Below, one piece after another: positions 8,977-17,399 of a DNA stretch of 64,000 bases. The stretch spans positions 23,178 to 87,177 of the forward strand of contig NZ_JAUYNW010000092.1 of the NCBI RefSeq assembly GCF_030698145.1. Reading direction: 5' to 3'. How positions within the stretch are numbered: the stretch's first letter is position 1; each line of letters begins with the position of its first letter. The notes under the pieces are model-generated. The model saw only the letters and a program-made list of their open reading frames with translations. It ran no database searches and was not told the origin of the DNA. This stretch comes from Phenylobacterium sp. (lineage in GTDB: Bacteria > Pseudomonadota > Alphaproteobacteria > Caulobacterales > Caulobacteraceae). The translations under genes were made by a program, and so were the position numbers.

Positions 8977-9783
8977 TTACACGTCGAAGGGCGCAGGCGC
9001 AGCCCCGATCACGCCGGAAAGTCGGCCCGGTGCGCGGGCCAGGCGCTCGTCGCCCTCCTGGTAGAAGCCCATCAGGGCGAAGAGCTTGAGGCCGCCGACC
9101 TCGGCGATCAGGTCGCCGGCGACACCGTCGCGGCCCAGGGCCTCCTCGATGGCGGCGCTGCTGCCCGGCGCGTCGGTGACCCAGAAGGTCCGGTCGTCGC
9201 CCGTGGGTTCGACCTCGACCTGGGCCACCGCCAGGCTCGATTGCGGACCCCAGGCGACGAGGCAGGGCAGGGCCGCGAACACCCGCAGCTTCGGCTCGGC
9301 CAGCAACCGGCCCCACCAGGGGGTGTCTCCGGCCAGGGCCAGGATCGCCACGCCGCCCTGCGACCGGGCCGCGCCGATGGCGTCCTCGGCCTTGGCGGCG
9401 ACCTTGAGCAGCGGCGCGGCGCCGAACCGCAGGCGCGCGGCCTCGACGATGCGGGAGGGATCGCGGCCGCCCCAGACGGCGAGGTGGAAGGGACCCTGGC
9501 GCGAGAGGCTGTCGCCGATTAGCTCGCGCCACAGCCGGACCACCAGGCTGGGCCGGGCGGCGTCGCGCGGCGTGGCCAGCAGCTTGCGCAGCAGTTGGGT
9601 CTCGCGGCCGGGGCGCAGGCCGAACTTGTCGCCGTCGCCGGCGGCGGCCTTGGCGGCGGCGACCTGCACCGCCAGCGCGGCGCGTTCGTCGACCAGGGCC
9701 AGCAGGGCGGCGTCGATCGCGTCGATGCGCGCGCGCACAACGTCCAGCGACGGCGCAGCGGGCTTGGGATCGGCGTCGGCCAT
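8977..9783 (-). CDS. Chorismate mutase with C-terminal extension
   Basis: A protein of 268 residues. Residues about 14-95 form an AroQ-type helical chorismate mutase domain (VRARIDAIDAALLALVDERA, then RETQLLRKLLA), converting chorismate to prephenate. The remaining 170 residues do not match an intact prephenate dehydratase but are laid out like one, with a substrate-like alpha/beta stretch and a short ACT-like tail (LKLFALMGFYQEGDERL). The dehydratase TRDT-type motif is absent. The ATG at 9783 follows GGGGGA; the open frame extends upstream without a ribosome site. First gene of the operon with hisC (36-base gap) and tyrC. Confidence 0.82.
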   Translation of the reverse strand: MADADPKPAAPSLDVVRARIDAIDAALLALVDERAALAVQVAAAKAAAGDGDKFGLRPGRETQLLRKLLATPRDAARPSLVVRLWRELIGDSLSRQGPFHLAVWGGRDPSRIVEAARLRFGAAPLLKVAAKAEDAIGAARSQGGVAILALAGDTPWWGRLLAEPKLRVFAALPCLVAWGPQSSLAVAQVEVEPTGDDRTFWVTDAPGSSAAIEEALGRDGVAGDLIAEVGGLKLFALMGFYQEGDERLARAPGRLSGVIGAAPAPFDV

Positions 9784-9976
9784 TTTGTCCCCCGAAAACG
9801 AAGGTTTGGCGCTTAGGTCATTGCGGCGGAGCGTGCAATAGGCCCGAACGCCGCAAAAAAGTTGCAGCGGAAACCGGTTGGCGGCGCCGGCCGCCCGACC
9901 ACGCGCTGGTTCGTCCGCCTGGACGACGCTTACGACCCATGCCAGCACTTCGCCTCCGACGTTGGGGAGGCCTTTC

Positions 9977-11224
9977 GTGCGCGCAGATCGCAGACAGTTC
10001 CTGAGCCTGGCCGGCGGCGGCGGATTGGCCCTGGCCACCGGCCTTCCCGCCCTGGCCCAGGCCGACGGCCTGGCGCCGATGACCGGCGGCGTCGTCCCGA
10101 TCAGCCGGGCCGAACGCCTGGCCCGGATGGCCAAGGCGCAGGGCCTGATGAAGGCCCAGGGCCTTTCGGCCCTGGTCGTGGAGCCCGGCGCCGCGCTCAC
10201 CTACTTCACCGGCGTGCGGTGGAACCGCAGCGAGCGGGTCACCGCCGCGATCATCCCCGTCGAGGACGATCTGTTGATCGTAACGCCCCACTTCGAGGAG
10301 CCGTCGATCCGCGAGACCCTGGCCGTGCCCGCCGAGGTCCGCGTCTGGCAGGAGGACGAGAACCCCGCCGCTGTGGTCGCCGGCTGGCTGAAGGAACGCA
10401 AGCTCGCCGCCGGCAAGATCGGGGTCGAGGAGACGGTGCGGTTCTTCGTCAGCGACGGCCTGGCCCGCTTGCTTCCGGGCGCCAGGATTGTCTCCGGCGC
10501 GCCGGTGGTGCGCGGCTGCCGGATGATCAAGTCGCCGGCCGAGATCGCCCTGATGCAGACGGCCAGCGACATCACTATCGCGGCCTATCGCTACACCTGG
10601 CCGAAGATCGAGAAGGGCATGACGCCCCGCGACATCGGCGCGATCATGAACCGCGCGACCGCGGCGCTCGGCGGCGATCCGGAATTCGAGTTGATCCTGC
10701 TGGGCGAGGCCAGCGCCTATCCGCACGGCTCGGGCAAGCCCCAGACGGTTGGCGAGGGCGAGGTGGTGTTGATGGACTGCGGCTGCACTGTGGAAGGCTA
10801 CCAGTCCGACATTTCGCGCACCTTCGTGTTCGGCGAGCCGACGAGGAAGCAGCGCCAGGTGTGGGAGCATGTCCGTCGCGGCCAGCAGATCGCCTTCGAG
10901 ACCGCCCAGGTCGGGGTCGCCGCCGGCGCGGTCGACGACGCGGTCAGGGCCTATTACGAGCCGCTGGGCTACGGCCCGCGCTATCGCCTGCCCGGCCTCT
11001 CCCACCGCACCGGCCATGGCATCGGCCTGGACGGCCACGAGCCAGTCAACTTCGTGCACGGCGAGGCGACGAAGCTCGCGCCGGGCATGTGCCTGTCCGA
11101 TGAACCGGGCCTCTACCTGCCCGGCGAGTTCGGTGTGCGGCTGGAGGACTGCCTGCACATGACGCCGGGCGGCCCGAAATGGTTCTCGGTCCCGCCGCCG
11201 TCCCTGGACAAGCCGTTCGGCTAA
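9977..11224 (+). CDS. Exported M24-family Xaa-Pro aminopeptidase-like protein
   Basis: A protein of 415 residues with a twin-arginine signal (RADRRQFLSLAGGGG, cleavage near ALAQA). The creatinase/prolidase N-terminal domain is followed by a pita-bread domain with the expected metal ligands: Asp in LMDCGC, Asp in YQSDISRT, His in HRTGHGIG, Glu in SDEPGLY and Glu in VRLEDCL. Enzymes of this group cleave X-Pro peptides or related amides with two metal ions. The GTG at 9977 is chosen because GGGGAGG lies six bases before it and the Tat signal begins there. Its stop codon overlaps that of the convergent DUF2125 gene. Confidence 0.88.
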   Translation: MRADRRQFLSLAGGGGLALATGLPALAQADGLAPMTGGVVPISRAERLARMAKAQGLMKAQGLSALVVEPGAALTYFTGVRWNRSERVTAAIIPVEDDLLIVTPHFEEPSIRETLAVPAEVRVWQEDENPAAVVAGWLKERKLAAGKIGVEETVRFFVSDGLARLLPGARIVSGAPVVRGCRMIKSPAEIALMQTASDITIAAYRYTWPKIEKGMTPRDIGAIMNRATAALGGDPEFELILLGEASAYPHGSGKPQTVGEGEVVLMDCGCTVEGYQSDISRTFVFGEPTRKQRQVWEHVRRGQQIAFETAQVGVAAGAVDDAVRAYYEPLGYGPRYRLPGLSHRTGHGIGLDGHEPVNFVHGEATKLAPGMCLSDEPGLYLPGEFGVRLEDCLHMTPGGPKWFSVPPPSLDKPFG

Positions 11225-12288
11225 TACACCTTGGGCGCGGGGCCGATGGCGACGGGGCCGAGCGTGGTCTGGCCGGCCTGGAAGGTTATCGTGGCCTGGG
11301 CGACGTCGCCGGCGCCCTGACGCGCGGCGGCCACGGCGGCGGCGGCCAGCGCCGCCTCCGGCCGTATCATCCCGGTCTGGGCCATGGCCGTCAGGGCCTG
11401 AGGCGCCTCCCGAAGCGTGACGTTCAGCGAGCCTGACAGCCGGCCGTCATAACCGACGCCGAGGGTGCCGGCCTGGGCGCCGACCACCGCCGACCCCGCC
11501 GTCAGTCCGGCCTGGCGCACGTTCATGACGCCGCCAGCCCCGTTCCAGGCCTTCACCGCCGAGGGCCAGTCGGCGCCCGTGAAGGCGCTCATCTTGGTGA
11601 GGGTTGAGTCCCAGACCATGGAGACCGGCCGATCTCCAGCGATCCGCGCGAACAGGCCCGACAGCCGGGCCTTGCCGTTGTCGACCCGGAACAGCACGGC
11701 GCCCTGGTCGTCCGGACCGGCGCGCAGATGGGTCTCGACCTTGTCGGCGGCGATGAGCGCGAAGGGCTGCGCGCCGGGCGCGGGGGTGAAGGTGAGCTTC
11801 CGCCCCTCGAAGGAGAGGTTGGGCGGATGCTTGTCCAGGTGCGAGAGGCTGGCGTGCAGAAGTTCGCCGTTCACCCTCACCGGGCCGCCGATCGGCCGCA
11901 CGAAATCGAAGCCGTCGGGGGTCGCCAGCACCCAGGTTCCCAGGGCGTGGACATAGGCCTGGGTCTCCAGCCGCGGCGTGGTCAGCGCCCAGCCGGAAGG
12001 CTCGCGGACGCTGGCCTCCAGCAGGGTGACGTTCAACCGGAAGGGATAGCCGGTGATCCGCCGTTCCTTCCAGTCGACCTGGTAGCCGGCGTCGCGCAGG
12101 GTCTGGGCGCCCGCATCCATCCGCAGCCGCGTCTCGCGGTGCAGGTAGAGCCAGAAGCCGCTCCACACGACGGCTGCGGCGAAGGCGACCAGGAACGGCG
12201 CGTACAGACCCATGCGTCCGCGTTTGCGGGGCGGGTCCGGATCGGGCACAGGAGGGGCGGGCGGAATGGGTGTTGCGCGGCGGGCCAT
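11221..12288 (-). CDS. DUF2125 domain protein, membrane anchored
   Basis: A protein of 355 residues with a Pro-rich cytoplasmic start, one membrane segment at about residues 28-48 (LYAPFLVAFAAAVVWSGFWLYL), and a long periplasmic part. The segment YQVDWKERRITGYPFRL is characteristic of the DUF2125 family, which is widespread in Alphaproteobacteria and has no known function. Its ATG shares two bases with the ATG of the divergent cyclotransferase, and its stop overlaps the peptidase stop, so it has no private flanking DNA. Confidence 0.8.
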   Translation of the reverse strand: MARRATPIPPAPPVPDPDPPRKRGRMGLYAPFLVAFAAAVVWSGFWLYLHRETRLRMDAGAQTLRDAGYQVDWKERRITGYPFRLNVTLLEASVREPSGWALTTPRLETQAYVHALGTWVLATPDGFDFVRPIGGPVRVNGELLHASLSHLDKHPPNLSFEGRKLTFTPAPGAQPFALIAADKVETHLRAGPDDQGAVLFRVDNGKARLSGLFARIAGDRPVSMVWDSTLTKMSAFTGADWPSAVKAWNGAGGVMNVRQAGLTAGSAVVGAQAGTLGVGYDGRLSGSLNVTLREAPQALTAMAQTGMIRPEAALAAAAVAAARQGAGDVAQATITFQAGQTTLGPVAIGPAPKVY

Positions 12289-12826
12289 GTCGGTTGAGCG
12301 GTGGGTCTTTGGTTACGGGTCACTGATGTGGCGTCCGGGGTTTGCGTTCCAGGAGCGCCAGCCTGCGACCCTACACGGGCGAAGGCGGGCGTTCTGCATC
12401 TATTCGGTGCACCATCGCGGCACCTATCAACGCCCCGGCCTGGTCCTGGGGCTCGCGCCCGGCGGCGCGGTGCGCGGGGCGGCCTATCGGATCGCCGAGG
12501 CCGACTGGCCCGAGGTCTACGCCTATCTCCGTGAGCGTGAACAGCCGACCGAGACCTATGTGGAGGGGGCGGGGAACATCCGCCTGGCCGACGGCCGGCG
12601 AGTAGCAACCCTGGTGTTCTTCTCCGACGTCCATCACCCGCAGTGGGCCGGCGCGCTCTCCCTCGAACGCCAGGCCGAGCTGATCGCCGGGGCGACCGGG
12701 CTGTCGGGCCGAAACGTCGAATACCTGCGCGACCTGGTGGAGCACCTGCGCGAGGAGGGGGTGCGCGACCACGCCATGGAGATCCTGCTGGCCATGGTCG
12801 AGGCCCGGGAGCTGGCGGGGCGGTGA
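12287..12826 (+). CDS. ChaC-type gamma-glutamylcyclotransferase
   Basis: A protein of 179 residues opening with WVFGYGSLMWRPGF, the substrate loop of the ChaC/gamma-glutamylcyclotransferase fold, and carrying YLREREQPTETYVEG, where the RE Glu corresponds to the catalytic acid. These enzymes split glutathione into 5-oxoproline and Cys-Gly. The ATG at 12287 fits family length. An in-frame ATG at 12266 has an AGGAGG ten bases upstream and would lie inside the divergent DUF2125 gene, so the true start may be there. No glutathione genes are adjacent. Confidence 0.85.
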   Translation: MSVERWVFGYGSLMWRPGFAFQERQPATLHGRRRAFCIYSVHHRGTYQRPGLVLGLAPGGAVRGAAYRIAEADWPEVYAYLREREQPTETYVEGAGNIRLADGRRVATLVFFSDVHHPQWAGALSLERQAELIAGATGLSGRNVEYLRDLVEHLREEGVRDHAMEILLAMVEARELAGR

Positions 12827-12831
12827 CTCAT

Positions 12832-12964
12832 CCCTCCTCCTTGTGGGGAGGGCAGACCGCGCAGCGGTCGAGGGTGGGGAAGCCGGAAGCTTCCGCGCAC
12901 CTGCCGGACTTCCCCACCCTGGCGGCTTCGCCGCCGGTCCCTCCCCATAAAGAGGAGGGAAGAG
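12832..12964. repeat. Intergenic palindromic repeat, family B
   Basis: Nearly all of the space between two convergent genes is an inverted repeat. The outer arms read TCCCTCCTCCTTGTGGGGAGGG and, at the other end, CCCTCCCCATAAAGAGGAGGGA. Inside are GGGTGGGGAAG opposing CTTCCCCACCC, and a GGCGGCTTCGCCGCC hairpin. It is non-coding and may terminate transcription from both sides. Its sequence differs from families A and C. Confidence 0.7.
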
Positions 12965-12967
12965 AAG

Positions 12968-13675
12968 CTACAGCTCCAGCAGCTTGTTCGACGCTGTCTC
13001 GATGCGGTCTTGCAGCAGGCGCATGAACTCCGCCCGCTTCAGGCCGGGCGCGATGGGTTCGAGGTATTCGAAGACGATGGTCCCCGGCTTGCGCAGGAAG
13101 CCGTGCTTGGGCCAGTGAACGCCGGAGTTGGTGGCCACCGGATGCACCGGTACGTCGATCTCGCGATAGAGGGCCGCGACGCCCGGCTTGTAGTCGGGCG
13201 CCGCGCCGGGCGCGGTGCGGGTGCCTTCCGGGAAGATCAGCAGCTGGCGGTCGTCGACGAAGCGCTTCTTGGAGTCGCGGATCAGCTTGCGCAGGGCGGT
13301 GGCGTGGCCGCCGCGGTCGACGACGATCATTTGCGCCCGCATGGCCCACCAGCTGAAGAAGGGGATCCACATGAGCTCCTTCTTGGTGACGAAGCAGGCG
13401 TCCGGCAGCCAGGAGAACTGGGCGAAGACGTCGAACATGCACTGGTGCTTGGAGGCGACCAGGGCCGCGCCCCTGGGCATGTGCTGCTTGCCGCGCACCT
13501 CGACCTTGATGCCGCAGCAGAGCTCCAGCAGCCAGACGATGCCTTTTCCCCAGACGCCGATCAGGGTCATCGTCCAGGCGCGCGGGCCGAACAGCACCGG
13601 CGACAGGCCGACGGCGACGAAGATCGACCACAGATAGAACAGGATCACGAAGACGAGGGAGCGCAAGGTCGTCAA
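12968..13675 (-). CDS. plsC: 1-acyl-sn-glycerol-3-phosphate acyltransferase
   Basis: A protein of about 235 residues with the PlsC active-site motif HQCMFD (Hx4D) and the FPEGTR glycerophosphate-binding motif, plus an N-terminal membrane segment (SLVFVILFYLWSIFVAVGL). It adds the second acyl chain to make phosphatidic acid at the inner membrane. No ATG fits; the best start is TTG at 13675, six bases after the upstream stop, with AAAGG before it. The frame stays open into the upstream gene but that part is not PlsC-like. Last gene of the ftsE-ftsX-ydcF-plsC operon. Confidence 0.85.
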   Translation of the reverse strand: MTTLRSLVFVILFYLWSIFVAVGLSPVLFGPRAWTMTLIGVWGKGIVWLLELCCGIKVEVRGKQHMPRGAALVASKHQCMFDVFAQFSWLPDACFVTKKELMWIPFFSWWAMRAQMIVVDRGGHATALRKLIRDSKKRFVDDRQLLIFPEGTRTAPGAAPDYKPGVAALYREIDVPVHPVATNSGVHWPKHGFLRKPGTIVFEYLEPIAPGLKRAEFMRLLQDRIETASNKLLEL

Positions 13676-13680
13676 AGAGG

Positions 13681-14295
13681 TCAGCCTTTCTTCGCCGCCG
13701 GCTTGTCGTCGGGGCCGAGTCCCAGGATCGCCTCGCGGCCGAGGATCGCCAGGTATTTCATGTACTCGCCCACCATCAGCCGCACATCGGCCGAAGTGCG
13801 CCACCAGCGGTTGGCGTCGACCACCGAGGTCGCCACCGGATAGGCCGCCAGCCTGGTGTCGGGCATGGCGCCGCGCAGCTCCAGCATGGCGCGGGGCATG
13901 TGGTAGTCGGCCGTCACCACGATCAGGCTGTCATAGCGCAGCGAGCGGGCCCACTCCTGGGTCTCGCGGGCGTTGCCCACGGTGTCGGCGGCGTTGAAGC
14001 CCAGGTCGACGCAGCAGTCGTACAGCCGGCGAACGGCGCGGCTGACAGTGCGGATGTCCTCGCGGCTGGCCTCTCGGTTGACGCCGGACACCAGCATCCG
14101 CCGGGCCTTGCCCTCTTCCAGCAACTCCATGGCCGCGCCGATCCGCTCATTGGAGCCGGCCCCGGTCAGGGCCACCACTCCATCGGCGCGCGCGGGTTCG
14201 CGGGCGGGCGTCGAGCGCGCCACCCGCTCGGTGAAGGCGAACAGCCCCACCGCCCAGATGACGGCGAGCACCAGGAGGGCCGCCAGCGGTTTCAC
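13681..14295 (-). CDS. YdcF-like DUF218 envelope protein
   Basis: A protein of 204 residues with an N-terminal membrane segment (LAALLVLAVIWAVGLFAF) and the DUF218/YdcF fold: VVALTGAGSNERI near the start, LVSG, GNARETQEWA, and IVVTADYHMPRAMLE. E. coli relatives SanA and ElyC act in envelope integrity and lipid-carrier handling; activity is unknown. The GTG start overlaps the ftsX stop by four bases (GTGA), so translation is coupled. Its place between ftsX and plsC fits an envelope role. Confidence 0.82.
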   Translation of the reverse strand: MKPLAALLVLAVIWAVGLFAFTERVARSTPAREPARADGVVALTGAGSNERIGAAMELLEEGKARRMLVSGVNREASREDIRTVSRAVRRLYDCCVDLGFNAADTVGNARETQEWARSLRYDSLIVVTADYHMPRAMLELRGAMPDTRLAAYPVATSVVDANRWWRTSADVRLMVGEYMKYLAILGREAILGLGPDDKPAAKKG

Positions 14296-15182
14296 ATCAT
14301 GTCCCGGATCAGGGCCTGGGCGGTCAGGCGCGCGGAGATCGCCGCCACGCCCGCCGCGGCCAGGGGCGCGGGCGCCACGGCGAGCAAGTCGATCCAGGCG
14401 ATGGGCAATACGGGCGTCAAGCCGTCGCCTCCCCCCGCGACACGTAGCATGGCCCCCATGATCGCCGCCGCGCCCGCTCCGAACAAGCCCGCCGTGGCGG
14501 CCATGCGCGCGAAGCGGATCTGGAACAGGCCGGCGATGAAGGCGTCCTCGGCGCCGGAAAGGTGCAGGACCTCCACCACCTCCCGGCGCGCGGCCAGGCC
14601 CGCGCGGGTGGCGAAGGCCACCACCGCGCCCGCCGCCACCGCGATCAGCGTGAAGACCGCGCCGCCGATGGCCCGCGCCGTGTCGGCGGAGCGTTCGATA
14701 TCCTTCATCCAGACCGAGTGGTCGTCGACGATGGCGTCCAGCCCCTGGGCCTTCAGGGCGCTGTCCAGGGCCTGGCCGGTGGCCGGCCCCTCGGGGTCCA
14801 GCAGCACGGAGACCAGCCGGGGGATCGGCAGGTCCTCCAGGTCGGCCGCGTCGCCGAGCCAGGGGGCGATCAGGGCCTCGGCCTTTTCCTTCTCCAGGGC
14901 GCGGGCCTCGACCACGCCGGGCACTCCGGCCAGGGTTTCGGCCGCCCGGGCCGCGGCGCCGTCGGGCGTCTCATTGGTCTTGGGCCGCACGATCACCGTC
15001 GCCTCATTGGTCAGGTGCCCGGTCCAGCCGCGTGCGGCGCGGTCGGCGGCCAGCACGGCCAGCAGGGTCAGGCAGGCCAGGAAGCACAGGGTCGCCACCA
15101 CGAAGACCAGCGAGCCGTCCTTGGCGTCGGCCTCGGGCAGGAAGGGCGCGGGCCGCCAACGTTCGGTGTCGAACTCGCTCAC
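14292..15182 (-). CDS. ftsX: Cell division protein FtsX
   Basis: A protein of 296 residues with the FtsX layout: short cytoplasmic N-terminus, first membrane helix at about 24-46, a periplasmic domain of about 120 residues, then three further helices at the C-terminal end. FtsX is the membrane part of the ABC-like FtsEX complex that controls cell-wall hydrolases at the septum. The GTG start overlaps the ftsE stop by four bases. Divergent sequence is normal for alphaproteobacterial FtsX; assignment rests on topology and on the adjoining FtsE. Confidence 0.88.
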   Translation of the reverse strand: MSEFDTERWRPAPFLPEADAKDGSLVFVVATLCFLACLTLLAVLAADRAARGWTGHLTNEATVIVRPKTNETPDGAAARAAETLAGVPGVVEARALEKEKAEALIAPWLGDAADLEDLPIPRLVSVLLDPEGPATGQALDSALKAQGLDAIVDDHSVWMKDIERSADTARAIGGAVFTLIAVAAGAVVAFATRAGLAARREVVEVLHLSGAEDAFIAGLFQIRFARMAATAGLFGAGAAAIMGAMLRVAGGGDGLTPVLPIAWIDLLAVAPAPLAAAGVAAISARLTAQALIRDMM

Positions 15183-15901
15183 CCCTCGCCTCCGGCCGGC
15201 AGCCGGGTCAGGCGGCCCTCATCCAGGTGCAGCACCGGCATGCCTGAGCGCGCCACCAGGTCCTGGTCATGGGTGGCGATGAGGATGGTGGTCCCCAGCC
15301 GGTTCAACTCCACGAACAGCCGCAGGATGCGCAGGCCCATCTCGTGGTCAACATTGCCGGTGGGTTCGTCGGCCAGCAGGATGTCGGGTCGGTTGACCAC
15401 GGCGCGGGCGATGGCGAGGCGCTGCTTCTCGCCCCCGGCCAGGGTCGCGGGCATGGCGTGCATCCGCGAGCGCAGGCCGACCCAGGTCAGCAGTTCGGCC
15501 ACGTCCTGGCGATAGCTCTCCGGCTTGCGGCCGGCGATGCGCAGCGGCAGGGCGGTGTTGTCGAAGGCCGACAGGTGCTCCAGCAGCTTGAACTCCTGGT
15601 AGACCACCCCGATCCGGCGGCGCAGGAACGGTTGCTCCTTCGCCGCTATGGCCGACACGTCCTGGCCGAACAGGTGCAGCAGCCCCTTCGAGGGCTTGGC
15701 GGCCAGGAAGATCAGCTTCAGCAGCGACGTCTTGCCCGCTCCGGAGGCCCCAGTGACGAAATGGAAAGACCCGGGCGCCAATGAGAAGGTAAGGTCCTTC
15801 AGCGTCTCGGGGGCACGGCCATATCGCATCGACACGTCATCGAAGCGGACCACGGCGGGATCGGCGTCGAACGCGCCCTGAACATGCGTGTTTCTGGACA
15901 T
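15179..15901 (-). CDS. ftsE: Cell division ATP-binding protein FtsE
   Basis: An ABC ATPase of 240 residues. Walker A is GASGAGKT, the signature is LAGGEKQRLAIARA, Walker B is ILLADEPTGNVD, and the switch His is in IATHDQD. It powers FtsX and links it to the FtsZ ring. The signature begins LAGG rather than LSGG, a minor change. First gene of the operon; the ATG at 15901 lacks a clear Shine-Dalgarno. Only 56 bases separate it from the divergent zinc-ribbon gene, so the two promoters are packed together. Confidence 0.92.
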   Translation of the reverse strand: MSRNTHVQGAFDADPAVVRFDDVSMRYGRAPETLKDLTFSLAPGSFHFVTGASGAGKTSLLKLIFLAAKPSKGLLHLFGQDVSAIAAKEQPFLRRRIGVVYQEFKLLEHLSAFDNTALPLRIAGRKPESYRQDVAELLTWVGLRSRMHAMPATLAGGEKQRLAIARAVVNRPDILLADEPTGNVDHEMGLRILRLFVELNRLGTTILIATHDQDLVARSGMPVLHLDEGRLTRLPAGGEG

Positions 15902-15957
15902 GAGGACCGAAATCGGCGACCTCGGTTGAGGTTGCTGGAGCGTCCGATTCGGCCGTC

Positions 15958-16857
15958 ATGATACTGACCTGTCCAGAGTGCGCCACCAGCTATTTCGTGG
16001 ATGATTCCAGGATCCCCGAAGCCGGCCGGGCCGTGAAATGCGCCAGCTGCGGTGCGCGGTGGACCGCGCTGCCTGAGACTCCGGCCCTGAACCTTGAGGT
16101 TTCCAGCGACGAAGGCGCTGTCGCCCGAGAGCCTGCGCCGGACATCGAAGCGCACGAAGACGTCCCGATCAGCGAATTGCCGGGCGAGGTCCTGCCCAAG
16201 GTGTTCCGCGCCAAGGCCGACACCGAGCGCCGGGTCCGTGAGGCCGCCGCCACCGGGATCATCTGGGCGGGCCTGGCCGCGGCCCTGCTGGTGCTGCTGG
16301 CCGTGGCCTTCGTGTTCCGCGTCGACGTGGTGCGCATCTGGCCGCGCACGGCCAGCGCCTTCGCCTTCGTCGGCCAGCCGGTGAACAGCCTGGGCCTGGT
16401 GATCGAAGGCGTGCGCTTCGAGCCGTCCCTGCAGGAAGGCCATGCCGCGCTTTCGGTCTCGGGAATGATCCGCAACATCCAGGACGAGCCCGTCGTGGCC
16501 CCGCCCATGCGCATCAGCCTGCTGGACGGGGACGGCAAGGCGGTGGTCACCAAGATCGCCCGCCCCGCCGACGCCAAGATCCCGCCCGGGGAGACCCGAC
16601 ACTTCGCCATCGCCCTGCTGGACCCGCCGACTACGGCCAAGGTGCTGGAAGTGGCCTTCGCCCCGCCCGATCCCATCAAGAAGGTCAAGGTCGTCCAGGA
16701 CGATCCGGCCCATGGCAAGGCGGCCACGCATCACGAGGCGCCGGCCCTGCGCCACGCCGCCGATCCGCCCGCCGTGACCCAGAGCCTGGCCCCGGCCCCG
16801 GTGGAGGCCAAACCCCTGCCGCCAGGTTCGCCCGACGCCCTGCAGGCCCATGACTGA
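15958..16857 (+). CDS. Zinc-ribbon (MJ0042) and DUF3426 membrane protein
   Basis: A protein of 299 residues. The first 36 residues form an MJ0042-type zinc ribbon with CPEC and CASC pairs. A linker follows, then one membrane helix at about 102-122 (GLAAALLVLLAVAFVFRV), then a periplasmic DUF3426-like domain of beta character (SVSGMIRNIQDEPVVAPPM) and a Pro/Ala-rich tail. Proteins of this build are common in Alphaproteobacteria beside ftsE; function is not established. The C-terminus overlaps the next gene by eight bases. Confidence 0.82.
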   Translation: MILTCPECATSYFVDDSRIPEAGRAVKCASCGARWTALPETPALNLEVSSDEGAVAREPAPDIEAHEDVPISELPGEVLPKVFRAKADTERRVREAAATGIIWAGLAAALLVLLAVAFVFRVDVVRIWPRTASAFAFVGQPVNSLGLVIEGVRFEPSLQEGHAALSVSGMIRNIQDEPVVAPPMRISLLDGDGKAVVTKIARPADAKIPPGETRHFAIALLDPPTTAKVLEVAFAPPDPIKKVKVVQDDPAHGKAATHHEAPALRHAADPPAVTQSLAPAPVEAKPLPPGSPDALQAHD

Positions 16858-17383
16858 GCCGCTGCCGCAGCCGGTGATGCTGCTCAGCGAGGCCGAGGTG
16901 GCCTCGCGGGTCGAGGCCCTGGCGCGCGAGATCGCGCCGCATATCGACGACGATACGGTGGCCGTCTGCCTGTTGACCGGCGGCCTGTGGTTCGCTTCCG
17001 ACCTGACCCGGGCCCTGTCGCGGGCCGGCCGCAACGTCCGGTTCGACGCCCTGTGGCTGGCCTCCTACGGCGACGAGCGCGCCAGCCTCGGCCGCTGCGA
17101 GGTCCGCGCCGATCTGCAGCGACCGCTTGCGGGCCGGACGGCCCTGATCATCGACGACGTCATCGACACCGGCCTGTCGCTGTCGGAGGCCCAGCGCCTG
17201 GTCACCGACGCCGGCGCCAGCCGTGCGCTCACCGCGGTCTTCGCCACCAAGCCCTGGCCCACGCCGCGCGCCATCGTGCCGGACTTCGTGGCCTGGGAGG
17301 CCCCGGCCCGCTATCTGGTTGGCTACGGCATGGACGCGGGCGGACGGCTGCGCGGCCTGCCCTATATCGCGGCTCTGGACTAG
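16850..17383 (+). CDS. Hypoxanthine-type phosphoribosyltransferase
   Basis: A protein of 177 residues with the PRPP-binding loop ALIIDDVIDTGLSL and a preceding CLLTGGLWFASDL loop, the standard type I phosphoribosyltransferase layout. It probably salvages hypoxanthine or guanine to the nucleotide. The base-specificity region near FATKPWPTPR cannot be read with certainty, so no gene symbol is given. It overlaps the zinc-ribbon gene and is convergent with lysA, 16 bases away. Confidence 0.83.
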   Translation: MTEPLPQPVMLLSEAEVASRVEALAREIAPHIDDDTVAVCLLTGGLWFASDLTRALSRAGRNVRFDALWLASYGDERASLGRCEVRADLQRPLAGRTALIIDDVIDTGLSLSEAQRLVTDAGASRALTAVFATKPWPTPRAIVPDFVAWEAPARYLVGYGMDAGGRLRGLPYIAALD

Positions 17384-17399
17384 GAGTTCAGGACGCGCC

